DNA from: Plantago major | Taxonomy: Eukaryota; Streptophyta; Magnoliopsida; Lamiales; Plantaginaceae | Assembly: GCA_026545765.1 (NCBI GenBank) | Contig: CM048839.1 | Coordinates: forward strand, 44,004,677 to 44,068,676 | DNA length: 64,000 nt | Reading direction: 5' to 3' | In this document: positions 23,671 to 34,692 of the stretch, piece by piece | How the letters are laid out: each line of letters opens with the position of its first letter | Position numbering within the stretch: position 1 is the first letter of the stretch | Notes under the pieces: model-generated | Database searches by the model: none | What the model was told of the DNA's origin: nothing | What the model saw: only the letters and a program-made list of their open reading frames with translations | Translations under genes and position numbers: made by a program

Positions 23671-24131
23671 AACCACCCAACTTCTAAAAAGATTAGTCCT
23701 CGAATCTTGCTAAAACTTCACCAACAAAAGAAAAACAAAGCAAATAGGTACATACTTCACATTAACATGCATAGAACATTGCCACAACAAACAACAACTG
23801 ATCGCACCAAGTAAATAAGCATAATAACATCCAACTACAATCAATCACATAAACACAAAAGTTCTCACAAACAAGTAGAGAACATATTAACATGCACAAG
23901 AATCACACATGTACACATAATTACATCCATAGCTAATAAGATCATAAGCTAAAACATGAAAATAAAACTCTTACCGAAGTGGAGAGGTGCCTGGCTAGTG
24001 ATCAATACCCAACATGACTCTTTAATGATAGCATGATATGAAATTTTAAAACTTTAAAGTTAGAAAATGTTCAGTCCGGCCAACAGTCAATCCCTTGGGG
24101 ATTTTGGGTTGGCACGGCTCTGATACCAAGT
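23671..24131 (-). other. Interior of the LARD-like element with PBS and polypurine tract
   Basis: 461 bp without coding capacity. On the minus strand the primer site TGGTATCAGAGC is at 24117-24128, three bases from the 5' LTR. A purine-rich AAGTTGGGTGGTTT tract next to 23671 is the likely polypurine tract. Confidence 0.85.
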
Positions 24132-26175
24132 TGTAGCGTCCTGAATTTTATAAAAACAATTTAAGGAAAATACAACTCGCGCTAGTTCGTGTGCTTGTAA
24201 AATCGACGAACTTGACTTTTGAAAATATGAAACATAATTCGACGACCTGAGCATCAAAAGACTTGACATGAATTTCTTGGAAATAATTCGCGAACTAAGA
24301 AAATAATGCAGCGGAACTTTAAATCCTAAAAGCTTGAATGCTCAGTCTATAAAATACATGAACTTGAAAAATGGTAAAATGGTTTTGATAGTGATCACTG
24401 CTCCGGCAACACTTCACTCCAATAGCTCGGTTTGAAGTACCTAAAATTGATATTTTAGCAAGGGTCAGTCGTGACCACTTGACTGAGCAAATTCCATGCA
24501 CGTGCCATGACTTAAAATTCTATCTTCGAGTCTTTTAAATCTTTTAATCTTTCTTAATGCAATGCAAACCTGAGACCTAACTAAACTGAAACTTGAACTG
24601 AAACTTACTTAAAACTTTTCTTGAAACATGACATGATCGCGAGTTCACTTGGCATCGTAGGTTCCTATCCTGGCCCATAGTGGCTAACTGCCGGCCTCAG
24701 GTCACTTTCGTGGCCCTATCCGTTGAATAAAATATAAACTGCCGGCCTCGGGACATCGGTCCCTATCCGTTGGACATAAACTAATAACTGTGGTACAAAA
24801 TATCAGGATATTTTCCTACGAGCCCTTACTTACTTATCTTTAACTTGAAAAACTTTCTCATCTTAAACCTCTAACATCTTGTTAAAGTGAATGCATGCTA
24901 CTAAACTCTGACTCATGAATGAATGAACTAACGTGTGTGCATGACATAACATCAATAGCATTAAATGTAACATTATCTAAAGCAGTAGTCCGTAGAACAC
25001 AATAACCAGAAAACAGACAAACTGATTAATGAATGAAACTTGTTACAACTATCATTAATTAGCAGGATACACCAAGATATATGCAAATAACAATCACTAA
25101 TTAATCTGCTACTCAAACACATGTAACAACCAGGTATAGTACTATGGTATAGCATAACTTAGACACCATATAACAAGCAAGAAGCATACTGCCTTGATAA
25201 ATCATACCATGAAAGTCCATCTAAGTACATTCTAAAAACAATACTATCGTTAATGACCACAAGTTGCAAATATACAAGTTAATGCCACTAAATCTCAACG
25301 AACTGGAAAAGAGTTGTAGCCATACTTGCTCCAATTAGTCACCTACCTTCTAGTCCACTTAAATAAATGAAATCATGTCAATACAACAAACTATAATACA
25401 ACTCCGTACACTCTAACAAACATTGAGTTAACCGGCATATGAAAAACAAAAACAGATAACCATGCTAACGTAAGAATGGTCTCGAGAACTCCTAAATAGA
25501 CAATAATCAATTTGCATAAATCATAATCAATATTTGCATAAGTTTCATACCAAAGTATAGATAGCAATCAATCATCGAGACATATAACCATCAATATATG
25601 AACGTGAATGTACCCCTAAGAAAATTGGTAACTTATAACATGCACAACGATTAATCACACAAGATTTACATATACATATAAATATTAGTGATGCAAGTCC
25701 TAGGGGAACTTGCCTTGAGAGAACAAACGAGAGGGCAAGAATTGAAAACGGTGGGTTGAAAACCAGCCTCTGTTCGACACTTATTCTGGCCGCCTCAGAA
25801 ATCCAAACATAAAATCCTCCGGTGACAGTATAAAACGGTGTGTTATGAATCAGCTCTCCAAAATTCCGTACGATCCAACGGTTAACGAACCGGGGATCGT
25901 GTTTTGAAAATGGTTGCGCAGTGCAGAATATTTACGCGCGACACTAAAGTTTGGATGCGGGTTTTTGTTTTGAAAATAACTAGGGTTTCATTGGAAGATT
26001 AGGGTTTTGATACTTGTATAAAAAGGGACTTGAAGATGGGCTCACTAAAGAAATTTTGGGATCAATCTTTAAGAAAATGGTTTTGGGCCAAAACTAACGT
26101 TTTACGAACATCGCTTAACGCTCGATTCGTTCTAAAACGCCTAAGTTCGAAATAATAAATTTTTGGGCTATTACA
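24132..26175 (-). repeat. 5' LTR of the LARD-like element
   Basis: 2044 bp, collinear with 21634-23670 with small indels and scattered substitutions. Its outer end GGGCTATTACA is followed by the target copy AGTAA. Confidence 0.88.
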
Positions 26176-26180
26176 AGTAA

Positions 26181-26916
26181 ACTCATTTATACATAAACTC
26201 AACTCAACAAATACAGTGCCTTAAAAAGTGGCAGGCATAAAATATGGAATATTATCGTAGCGCAGCTGCTCTCCAATTAATGTTGGGGCGGTCAAAATCA
26301 AATACAATCCGCCGGTAACGAATTGGTGCGCCAGGTTAATTATGGGACCAGGGTGAAAATGAACTAGAGGGTGAGTCGCGGACTAGCCTGATTCCATACA
26401 TTATACTGATCAGACCCAGATGTACAAGGATGAGGTGATAAAGTAGAGTTTTCATGATGTGATTTTATTCAAAATGGAGTTATTTGTCCGAATGGAATTT
26501 TATATTTCTTCAAGTTATTAGTTACTAGAATTTGGGTAACACGCGTACGCATGTTAGATAGATAGATGAGCAAGGCATTCAAAGACATTGTTTGTATGGT
26601 GAAAGTTTGAAGCATGCAAGAACTCATAATGTCATATGCGCAACCAAAATCTAACTGATTTAAATTGGGCAATAAGTACCCAACATAATGTCTAAATATA
26701 AATGTTAGAAACATGATGTTAGAATATCTCACATCATTTGTGAATTATTCGTGCAAACAACATATAAATTGGCTAACCATCTCTTCTTAATAAGGAATTT
26801 TAAGAGGATATGCTCCAACCTAGTACATAACATAATAACATAACATGAAGGAATAGTATTCAAAGAGTCTCCACCGTTTGTGTGTGGGTGGGGATAGTTT
26901 TTCATTGCTTACTTAA
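26181..26916. other. Intergenic DNA; one short open stretch of unknown meaning
   Basis: AT-rich host sequence between two transposons. The stretch at about 26235-26395 has a more balanced composition than its surroundings. On the minus strand it reads a coherent hydrophobic segment containing HFHPGPIINLAHQF and LILTAPTLIGEQ. I do not recognise it; it might be a degraded exon or chance. Nothing else is supported here. Confidence 0.3.
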
Positions 26917-26931
26917 GACCACTCCCAATGG
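26917..26931 (+). repeat. Left terminal inverted repeat of the Harbinger element
   Basis: GACCACTCCCAATGG, preceded by TTAA. It is followed at once by GAGTGGTCGTC, so the tip can also fold back on itself. Confidence 0.85.
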
Positions 26932-27227
26932 GAGTGGTCGTCTTGACCGTGGTGCAGCCACACGAATCACCTTAACAAGGTTGATTCGGGTGTTAACAAA
27001 TCCACCCGTTAAATTGGACCGGCCAACCGGGCCCCCCTTTTTTTAATTTTTTTTAAATTTTTTTAAAATTAATTTATAAAGTAATATTAAATAAAAAATA
27101 CACCAATTTATATTTTTCGAGATCTATAAATACAACTCATTCACAACCCATTCACCACACCTCAATTTCCTCTCATCTTCCACTTCTTAAACTCAAAACG
27201 TCTCTAAACTCAAACACATATCCAAAC

Positions 27228-28599
27228 ATGTCTGCAATTAATCACTACATCAACAACTTATCACCTAGTTCCGATGATGATGAGTTCAGAGTTGGTGCTG
27301 ATGATTCCTCTTCTTCCTCAAGCACACAAACTGATTACTATACCCGTGCTACCAAACTTCTTATTCAAGCCACTCCTCACATAATCAACCATTGCGAGCA
27401 ACAAAATCCACGAAGGAGGTCGGGGTATACGCTTGAATACATTGATCGGAAGAGGGAACAATTTGCTGTTCTACTCGATAACGATTACTTTGTTGAACGT
27501 CCAACATGGGGAGCGGTCAAGTTCCGACGTCGGTTTAGGATGCAAAGGCCATTGTTTCTCCGGATCGTCGAAGCTTTAGAGCAATACGATCCGTATTTTC
27601 AACAACGCCGGGATGCTACAGGGAGGTTGGGTTTTACGGCAAAACAGAAATGCACATCTGCCATCCGACAACTTGCATATGGTGTATGTGCAGACATGGT
27701 GGACGAATACACTCGTGTAAGTCAAACGACTGGTCAAGAGGCATTGAAGGCCTTTTGTGATGGTGTTGTTGCGGTTTTTGGTCCTACATATATGAGGAGG
27801 GCCAATGCGGAGGATGTACGTCAGTTAGTCCAGGTGAAAACTAGTTGAGGTTTTTCCGGCATGCTTGGAAGTATCGATTGCATGCACTGGGAATGGAAGA
27901 ACTGTCTGTCGGGTTGGAAAGGGCAGTTCCAAGGAAAAAACAAGAGAGCCACACTTGTTTTGGAGGCGGTTTCATCCCAAGATACTTGGATTTGGCATGC
28001 TTTCTTTGGTGTTTCAGGGAAGTTGAATGATCGAACCATTGTGGAACGATCACCGGTATTCGACGAATTACTAAGGGGAAAAGCTCCTGCTGTTAACTTG
28101 AAGAATGAATCAATCAATACATGGGGTACTATCTAGCGGCGGCATATATCCTATGTGGGCAACATTTGTGAAGTCGATTAAAGGTCTATCAATCCAAAGC
28201 AGGCAAGTTCGCAATGCGGCAAGAGGCGTCGAGAAAGATGTCGAACGTGCTTTCGGAGTTCTCCAAGCACGTTTCAAAGTGATTAAGGATCCAACATTGG
28301 CCCATACCCGAGAAGACCTTGCTAGGATCATGAATTGTTGCATTTGTTTGCACAATATGATAGTGGAGGATGAGCGGCACTTATATCGAAACTACAAAGA
28401 CGTGATAGCAGAATTCAATAATGATTCTGTAGAATTAGGCATCCACAACGATGAGCTTAATGCCTACACATGCAGGGATTCCTATATCAATCAAATGGAT
28501 GGCTATTTGAGCAAAAGGGCTGACCTAGAAAGTAAGGAGACCCATTTGCGGCTTCAAGAAGACATCATGAACCATGTTTGGTCTTTCAACCATGAGTAG
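27228..28599 (+). pseudogene. PIF/Harbinger DDE transposase, nearly intact
   Basis: ATG at 27228 starts MSAINHYINNLSPSSDDDEF, an acidic Ser-rich N-terminus. A helical DNA-binding region follows (RRRFRMQRPLFLRIVEAL, about 27524-27580), then the plant transposon nuclease domain. The first catalytic Asp is in GSIDCMHWEW (about 27867-27896). The block NDRTIVERSPVFDELL lies near 28025-28070. The catalytic Glu region KDVERAFGVLQARF lies near 28234-28275. A TGA interrupts the frame at 27846-27848, and a frame change occurs at about 28125-28140, exactly where the family has its second catalytic Asp (LADGIYP; GGIYPMW remains). The last 150 residues are open and end at 28599. Overall length, about 455 residues, is normal for the family. 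This is a recently inactivated copy. Confidence 0.88.
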
Positions 28600-28951
28600 T
28601 TCTTTTCATTGTAATGTGTTGTTGTTTATTTCATTTTTATGCATGTGTGTTGTTGGTTTTTTTCCTATGATTTGCATTGTAATGTTTGATGTATTATTGT
28701 TTGCATTGTTTGTCTTTCAACCATGTTTGCATTGTAATGTTTGATGTATTGCTGTTTCTGAGTTGATTTCAACGAATATGCAAGTTCTTCATAATACGAA
28801 TAGGCACCCCTTTTTATTTCATTGGAAATTAGACATTACAACATAGCACAGATACAACATAAAATAAAACCTAAGGATTTAATAAAACGTACAAACAAAA
28901 AACACTAATTGAAAGACAGACAGACAATAAGGGGTGATTTATGTTGCTCGA
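28600..28951. other. Spacer between the two convergent Harbinger genes
   Basis: AT-rich, with two imperfect copies of a GTTTGCATTGTAATGTTTGATGTATT-type phrase (near 28672-28700 and 28728-28755). It probably holds the 3' ends of both transcripts; no coding sequence is seen. Confidence 0.5.
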
Positions 28952-29527
28952 TTACCCCCTGCGGGAGAATCCCTCACCTTGTATTGGAATGTCTTTGAAC
29001 ACGGGTGGGGGGCATCTTGCTGCATCTGTCACCGGATCCTGACACTTACATTTCTTAAACAACACCTTTAGTTGTTCAAATAGTGGTTCATCTACCACGT
29101 AGTACCACTTAGCGTGACAGTCATAGGCCATTATCTCTGCCCAAACCTTCAAGTCGACTCAATTCCTACCACCACTGAAGCTAATGCAACCACACCGTTT
29201 ACAAGGCCAAGTGAGGATCCTGTTGTAGTGAAAGTGCCTTGTATAGAGCTTCTCCACCTCAGCCTTCATGTCTTTCAACGTATAGTTGGCACCTTGCTCC
29301 GCAAGCTGGTTCTGCACCACCAGTAGGGCTTGCTCCTGCTTGTGAGGATAACACCACATCCCTAGCTGGGCACACTTCAACAGATTGTGAAGCATGAATA
29401 CCACACTTTCCTTGGTCATCTTTCCATCGCATAAATGGAAGTCTTCATAGGTACGAGCAACATTCTCTTGGGCTTCCGTCCATATTTGTGCATCAGGGAT
29501 CACATTCCACGGCTCACTAGAAGACAT
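28952..29527 (-). pseudogene. Myb/SANT-like second protein of the Harbinger element
   Basis: The start chosen is the ATG at 29527 (MSSSEPWNVIPDAQIWTEAQ). In PIF/Harbinger elements this partner protein binds DNA and escorts the transposase into the nucleus. Visible are the tryptophan of the SANT-like domain (IWTEAQENVARTYEDFHL), a helical middle with LKDMKAEVEKLYTRHFHYNRILTW, and a C-terminal portion with VDLKVWAEIMAYDCHAKWYYVVDEPLFEQL, matching the domain's W...DEP.F..L ending. The frame is interrupted by one TGA at 29159-29161 and reads on in the same frame to 28952. It lies convergent to the transposase. Identification is by layout and motif spacing. Confidence 0.7.
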
Positions 29528-30060
29528 CTTGCAAAGAGTGTTTGAATTGGATATTTGATCTGATATTGAGTTGTTGAGTGTGAGGTTTGGATGAATAAGT
29601 GTAGTATATTTATAGTGAAACGAGTCAAAATTCATGTTGGAATTGAGACTTCAAATTCAGATGAAATTGAGATTCACCTTGAAATTCAATCCTTGGAATG
29701 GGGTTTGATGCTGTGTAGTCAGGTATCCAATGGTACCTATCCTCATAAAGTGCAGACAACAATCCTTCAATGTCATTATCCATATCTTGTACTAAATTTG
29801 TTCTTCTTTTTTTTTTTCTCATTTTTTCATTCTGATTTCAATCTCAATAAATTATAAAACGAGTTTTAAGAATCCAATTTGAGTAATTTTAACTTCTAAA
29901 CACTCTTATAATATGTTAAGCAAGTTAAAAAAAATATAAAAAAAATACGAAAAAAAATTAAAAACCACTATTCACGGCCTTAACACGACTTGTTGGACAG
30001 TTTTTTTTCTGCAGTGGTCGTTAAATCAGCATTAGCACTATTCACGGCCTTAAGCGACGA

Positions 30061-30075
30061 CCATTGGGAGTGTTC
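30061..30075 (-). repeat. Right terminal inverted repeat of the Harbinger element
   Basis: CCATTGGGAGTGTTC, followed by TTAA. Subterminally the phrase CACTATTCACGGCCTTAA occurs twice (about 29967-29986 and 30038-30056), possible transposase-binding repeats. Confidence 0.85.
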
Positions 30076-30804
30076 TTAATGTATATCAAGTTTATTGCAT
30101 TGGTTAAAGCATATATATTATAAGCGTGCAATATATCCAGCATTAATTTAATTATATTATAATCACAAGTTTACTCATCAATCTTTCTTTCTTAATCATC
30201 TCAGACCAAATTCCATAGAACGCTGATGACTGCAAAGAAAAATTATTTCCTTGAATTGTACTGAAGAGTAAAAGGAAGTAAACATGACTGAAAATATTCC
30301 GGAACCTCAAACGGGCACCACGTCCACCGAACTTGGCTCAGATCAATCCCGAGCAGGGTTCTCACATCTCCGCCTCTACTTTGTGAAGCCATAAAAACAC
30401 ATCTTTCCGAGGTACTCAGAAGAAAAGAGAAGAGGGCTTTCCGATTGCTACTGTTCTCTTCTCCAGAGAAGAGATCAGTGATTCTAATTTGTTGATAATG
30501 GTTGATTAAAGGATTAGTAGAAAGAACAATTAGATGGCGAGAAGTATGTATAGAGAAGAAGGAGATGAATAGTTAGAATTAAAAGGGAAAGAAAAGCTAT
30601 GAGCCTACAAATGTGTCTGTGTGTATATCACGCATACAAGTGTGAGAGAGTGGGTGTGTATTGTAACATACTTACTTTCTAACAAACAGGTGGCTCAATA
30701 GAGTGAAAATGGGGGGAAATTAGACTTTCTCCACGCGCCCTTTTGTGATGTATTATACCACTTCAATACTATATAATTGATTATAATTTGAATGTTCGCA
30801 TCTA
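30076..30804. other. Intergenic DNA with a possible minus-strand leader
   Basis: Host sequence between Harbinger and Helitron. 30393-30600, read on the minus strand, resembles a plant 5' leader: CT-rich, with TTCTCTTCTCCAGAG-type words, ending at an ATG. No TATA box is obvious. The rest is AT-rich with GTGTGT-type runs near 30610-30660. Confidence 0.35.
30243..30392 (-). CDS. Possible small ORF (49 aa), unrecognised
   Basis: ATG at 30392 opens MASQSRGGDVRTLLGIDLSQ and ends at TAA 30243-30245. Local GC content is higher than in the flanks, and a leader-like stretch precedes it. A TTTGCAG acceptor-like site lies about 10 bp past the stop, so it could also be the first exon of a longer gene or a non-coding transcript. 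I do not recognise the peptide. Support is weak. Confidence 0.25.
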   Translation of the reverse strand: MASQSRGGDVRTLLGIDLSQVRWTWCPFEVPEYFQSCLLPFTLQYNSRK

Positions 30805-33011
30805 TCTATACATTAAAAGAAAACCAATTCCTCCATTCTGAGGCATTACACATCATCAAATATGTGGAATTGATAAGCAATTCTATTGATTATGAAATGT
30901 CTAGGTGGCACAGGCTGTCACATCAGCCCTACATTTTCATCGTGTAAAAATTTAATTTTCTCAACTCTTCTCCTACAATTCTCTGCCTTTGGCTCTCCCC
31001 AGTTCGATAATGAAGCCATCTACGCCTCTCATTCTTCGACAAAGCCACCATCGTATATCTTCCCACCAATCGGGCCACCAATCGATCGACTTCGACTTCC
31101 CACCAATCGATCGATACAATCAATCTTTTGTGTTTCCCCAAATCTCAGTTTCCAGGTAAAATTTAACCTACTGACAAAATTTTTTTGCAAATATTCTAAT
31201 CATGCCTTTTGCCAGTCATAATACCAATCGATCCTTCACCGAATTCGCTTCAGGTTTGAATCTTCAAGTTAGAGGTAATGGAAGAAGCTGGAAATACGGC
31301 TCTATATGGGTGGCCCTCAATTGGTATCGATTCGATTCAATGCGCTTGATAAATGAATGTAAAAAAGCCTGAGGTATGGAGTACCCTATTTGTGAAGTTT
31401 ACTCAAAACATTTAGGTGACGTTATGGAGGTTTTGATAAGAAGTTTCAATTTTTAGTTTGAGTTATGATTCATCATCATCATTATTATTATTTTGTTGAG
31501 GAATGATTCAAATTTCATTTAAAAAGACATGTATAACATAGTCATACAGCTTCTTAGTACTCGAAGATAGATGACTACATCCTAAACTATCACTACTGTT
31601 ATTATGTGGCAACATATGAGCTAGCAAGTTTACATTTCTTATATGAGCTGCTTTGAATAACTGGAAGTGTGTCATCATAGTGTTCATGTATCCAATAGTT
31701 TATCTATCAGTCTATCACCTTGGATAAATAAATTAAGTTTGGTTGTATTGGATTATTAAAGCTATTCAGCATTGCCAATAGCTATTAAGCAGGATACAGT
31801 CGCAACGATTCAAAAATGCAAAGAGGGTGAAGGCTAAAGATTGCTAATTTGAACATTGACAAGTTTTCTCTTTGTACTTACTACCCTGTTGATCCTGAAC
31901 AGGTTGATGTGTGCATGAGTATCTTCATCTTTCTACACATGCATGTTTCTTGCCGAGAGAGTTTTTTGTTTGAGCATTTCTTTGATTGCTGGACTTCAAA
32001 TATTTTTATGTTGAATTGAATAACTTTTTAATGCTGAAAACATGTCCTACTCATGCTAACATATAGATTTGTGACAAGTATAACTAGGTTGAAATGACAG
32101 CCATGAATTCTTTATATATCTTATTGGATCAAACTAACTAATGTTTCTGCATATGTGACCTGATCTGGTCTTTCTATGGTAATTTTCTTTGAGATAACTA
32201 ACAAAAAGATCATAAAGATGAGAAGATAGAGATATACATAAACATTCTTTTGTGTTGGATATGTTATTTCCATGTACAAAAGAGAATGAATATCATGATT
32301 CATTCTTAAAGAAAATTATAATTGAGAGATTTTAACAATTTACTTAGCAGGTACTCAGCTAGAGTGATAACTTGGGAGACCTTACAGGTTTTTTAATGAG
32401 ATTCACGACAAATGGTGAGGTCGATGGAGAGAAGGTTGTCCTTCAGGTACTCTTCACAAATATACTCTTCCTTTAATACCTGCCCCAAGTATATTTCTTT
32501 TGAAAAAATAATATCAAATTCTCTCTTATTCCGATGTTTTATCATCTGATATGAACATCTGGTCTTTCATGGAGAGATGAGATTAGTTCCGCTTGATCGA
32601 AGTGTTCCTGTTTTGGTGCTGGATGAAAACCATTCACATAAAGCTCTTTGGAATTTTCATTTGTGGCAAGTATGTCGAGATGTATAAGCGCGATCCTAGA
32701 AAACGTCCTGGCATTGTACGTCTTTTCACCTATTTCGCTTTTGTTCAGGTTTTAGTTGACTGGAAAGTTTCTGAGTAGGTCTAATTAGGTTTGATTGCAG
32801 CTGAGGTATATGATAGACTTTAGATATAGCAATTTGTTCTTAGTACAAAATTACTTGGTTGATTGAAGAACTTCACTTTAGATATAATGGTATTTTTTTC
32901 TGAAGAAGTGACTGTGCTTATATGGTTGACCTGAATTAGTATTTCCTATGCTTGAAACTCAGATGAGAGAATCTATCATTCTGATTCAACCATGAGATTC
33001 CAGATGTGTCC

Positions 33012-33143
33012 TTTAGATTCTAAATCCATGAGGTAAATGAGATTCTGATTTAAGGTTTTTATCTCTTTTTTTTCACTTCGAACCTAAAAGGGTTCATTCA
33101 TCTAAGATCAACAACAACTTTGTGCTAAATATGGCACCTGAAC
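33012..33143 (+). repeat. Direct duplication inside the Helitron, copy 1
   Basis: Shares TTAGATTCTAAAT, GATTTAAGGTTTTTATCTC and AATATGGCACCTGAAC-type words with 33305-33436 in the same order; the two are near-identical apart from small indels and substitutions. It represents a local segmental duplication about 290 bp apart. Confidence 0.85.
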
Positions 33144-33304
33144 TTATAAATTAGCATAAGATGATGGGAGTACACTATCATTTAAAAAATCATTTCACAA
33201 ATGATTCATCTCCGTTCATGGGAAAATAAGTGTCATTTTTCTTCTCTGATCCATCATGTTCATGTCCAGTAGATTCATCTACAGATTTAGAGGCCAATGG
33301 CTTC

Positions 33305-33436
33305 TTTAGATTCTAAATGCATGAGGTAAATGAGATCCTGATTTAAGGTTTTTATCTCTTTTTTTCACTTCGAACCTAAAAGGGTGCATGCATCTAAGAT
33401 CAGCAACAGCTTATGTGCTAAAAATGGCACCTGAAC
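33305..33436 (+). repeat. Direct duplication inside the Helitron, copy 2
   Basis: Second copy of the unit at 33012-33143. Confidence 0.85.
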
Positions 33437-33779
33437 AGCTTCTCTACATAATCAATTCAATGTTTCCATTAACTTATTTAGCATAGGTGATATATGTTTC
33501 ATTTTAGTTGTATCCTATCAAGATTTTTTATTAGCTGGAATGAAGTTACTGTCTTGGATGATTCCATCTTGTGTTTTGAAAGCTGGTGCATTACAAGACA
33601 TTTTAATGAGTAGTTTCTTTAAGAAGTCCATGTCTGCTTGAATTTGATTAAAATTTTCAAATGACGATGCAAGAATTTGAGAACCCATGCTCTTATGTTT
33701 GGACCTACAACATCAATTCATTTATTTTTAACATATTTTAGTACGGATGATAAGTGTTTGTTCTTAATTGTTAAAGAAT

Positions 33780-34440
33780 ATTTCATCACTGGGCTGTTCT
33801 TGCACCTATTAATGAAATAGTTGATGATATTAATCAATTTGTCATGTCAAAGATGTCCAGAGATAGCGTTGAATATTTGAGCGCATATAACATTCCTAAG
33901 GGAAGATAACTTTGAGTACAGTCTCAAACATGTTTTCACTGTAGAATTTTTTAACAACATTAATTGCTGTAAATTGCCTAACCATAGGATCATACTGAAT
34001 GTTGGGTGTATGATAATGCTTATGGGGAATATTGATCAAACTTTTGAGTTGTGCAATGGAACAAGGCTCATAGTTACTGATCTTGGAAAGCATATCATCG
34101 AGGCAAAAATGATATCTTGAATCCCAAAATGTTTTCATTCCGAGGATGAAGATGAGCCATCCGACGAGATGAAGTTTCCTATCAATTTTGATGGGAGATA
34201 GTTCCCATATTAAATACGCTTTGTTATGGCCAATTGGCCATAAATAAGAGTTAGGGACATTCTCTCCCACACGTCAGCCTCTACCTCCCCTCACATGTAT
34301 TCAACCATTGTCAGTTAAATGTTGCTCTTTCAAGAGTTACCATCAGGAAGTGATTGAAGGCAGTAATTTGCGACGTAGAGGATAATACATATGACAAGAT
34401 AACAAACGTAATTTATAAAGAAGTGTTCGACAAGTTATGA
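33780..34440 (+). pseudogene. Helitron RepHel, C-terminal Pif1-like helicase remnant
   Basis: The helicase unwinds DNA during rolling-circle transposition. Plus-strand remnants in family order: RAVLAPINEIVDDINQFV (about 33790-33843); FFNNINCCKLPNHR followed by NVGCMIMLMGNIDQ and CNGTRLIVTDLGKHIIEAK (about 33945-34110), the conserved LLRNIDQ...GLCNGTRL block; a MKFPINFDGR piece where the family has PF..RRQFP (about 34168); the motif-VI piece CQLNVALSRVTIRK (about 34304-34345); and NVIYKEVF near the C-terminus (about 34405-34430). Several frame changes and stops separate the pieces, so it is a pseudogene. The minus-strand ORF over 33896-34270 is its shadow. Confidence 0.85.
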
Positions 34441-34692
34441 GTAGATTTTATCTTTTATGTGTATAAATTTTAGGATTTTTTTTAACACAGACAAAATTTT
34501 ATATATGGTTGTGCTCAATTTCACTAATTTACATTATGCATTTTTCTACAGGTGGGGGTGACTTCCGATGCAATGTTGAAGCGATTAGGTCATGCATTTT
34601 GTCACATTGCAATTTTTTTTATATGTTTCTCAATTTTAACATGTTATTATACAAATTTATTAATTTCTTATTATAAGTTTTTTTCTCCATGC

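Larger units (their letters stand above)
21634..26175 (-). mobile_element. Non-autonomous LTR element (LARD/TRIM-like), 2-kb LTRs, TSD AGTAA
   Basis: Two collinear direct repeats (21634-23670 and 24132-26175) flank a 461-bp interior. AGTAA is present on both outer sides (21629-21633 and 26176-26180). Read on the minus strand, each LTR starts TGTAACAGCCC (TGTAATAGCCC in the right copy) and ends GCTACA, and the interior opens with an initiator-Met primer site. No gag or pol is encoded. The two LTRs differ only sporadically, so the insertion is fairly recent and mobilisation must have been in trans. The LTR termini recall Ty3/gypsy chromoviruses such as Tekay, but that assignment is inference. 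Confidence 0.9.
26917..30075 (+). mobile_element. PIF/Harbinger DNA transposon, 3.16 kb
   Basis: Terminal inverted repeats of 15 bp, GACCACTCCCAATGG at 26917-26931 and its complement at 30061-30075, differ at one position. TTAA lies on both outer sides, consistent with the 3-bp TTA/TAA target duplication of the superfamily. Inside are a transposase on the plus strand (27228-28599) and a Myb/SANT-like second gene on the minus strand (29527-28952), arranged tail to tail. This two-gene structure is characteristic of plant PIF elements. Both genes carry inactivating changes, so this copy is not autonomous, but its ends look competent. Confidence 0.9.
30885..33779. other. Helitron interior of unknown content
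   Basis: A nearly 2.9-kb AT-rich stretch. Near the 5' end is the phrase AGGTGGCACAGGCTGTCACATC, common close to plant Helitron 5' ends. A short exon-like piece bounded by TTACAG and CAG-GTACTC (about 32390-32448) reads GFLMRFTTNGEVDGEKVVLQ. It may be a degraded Rep/RPA part or captured host sequence; I cannot tell. A 132-bp direct duplication lies at 33012-33143 and 33305-33436. Confidence 0.4.

Noticed and set aside
21634-26175. Tandem segmental duplication of 2 kb
   Set aside because: Target duplication, tRNA primer site and polypurine tract show that these are LTRs of one element.
27821-28380. Minus-strand frames over the Harbinger transposase
   Set aside because: Shadows of the plus-strand DDE domain.
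33896-34270. 124-residue minus-strand open frame
   Set aside because: The plus strand of the same interval carries unmistakable Pif1-helicase motifs of the Helitron; this frame is its shadow.
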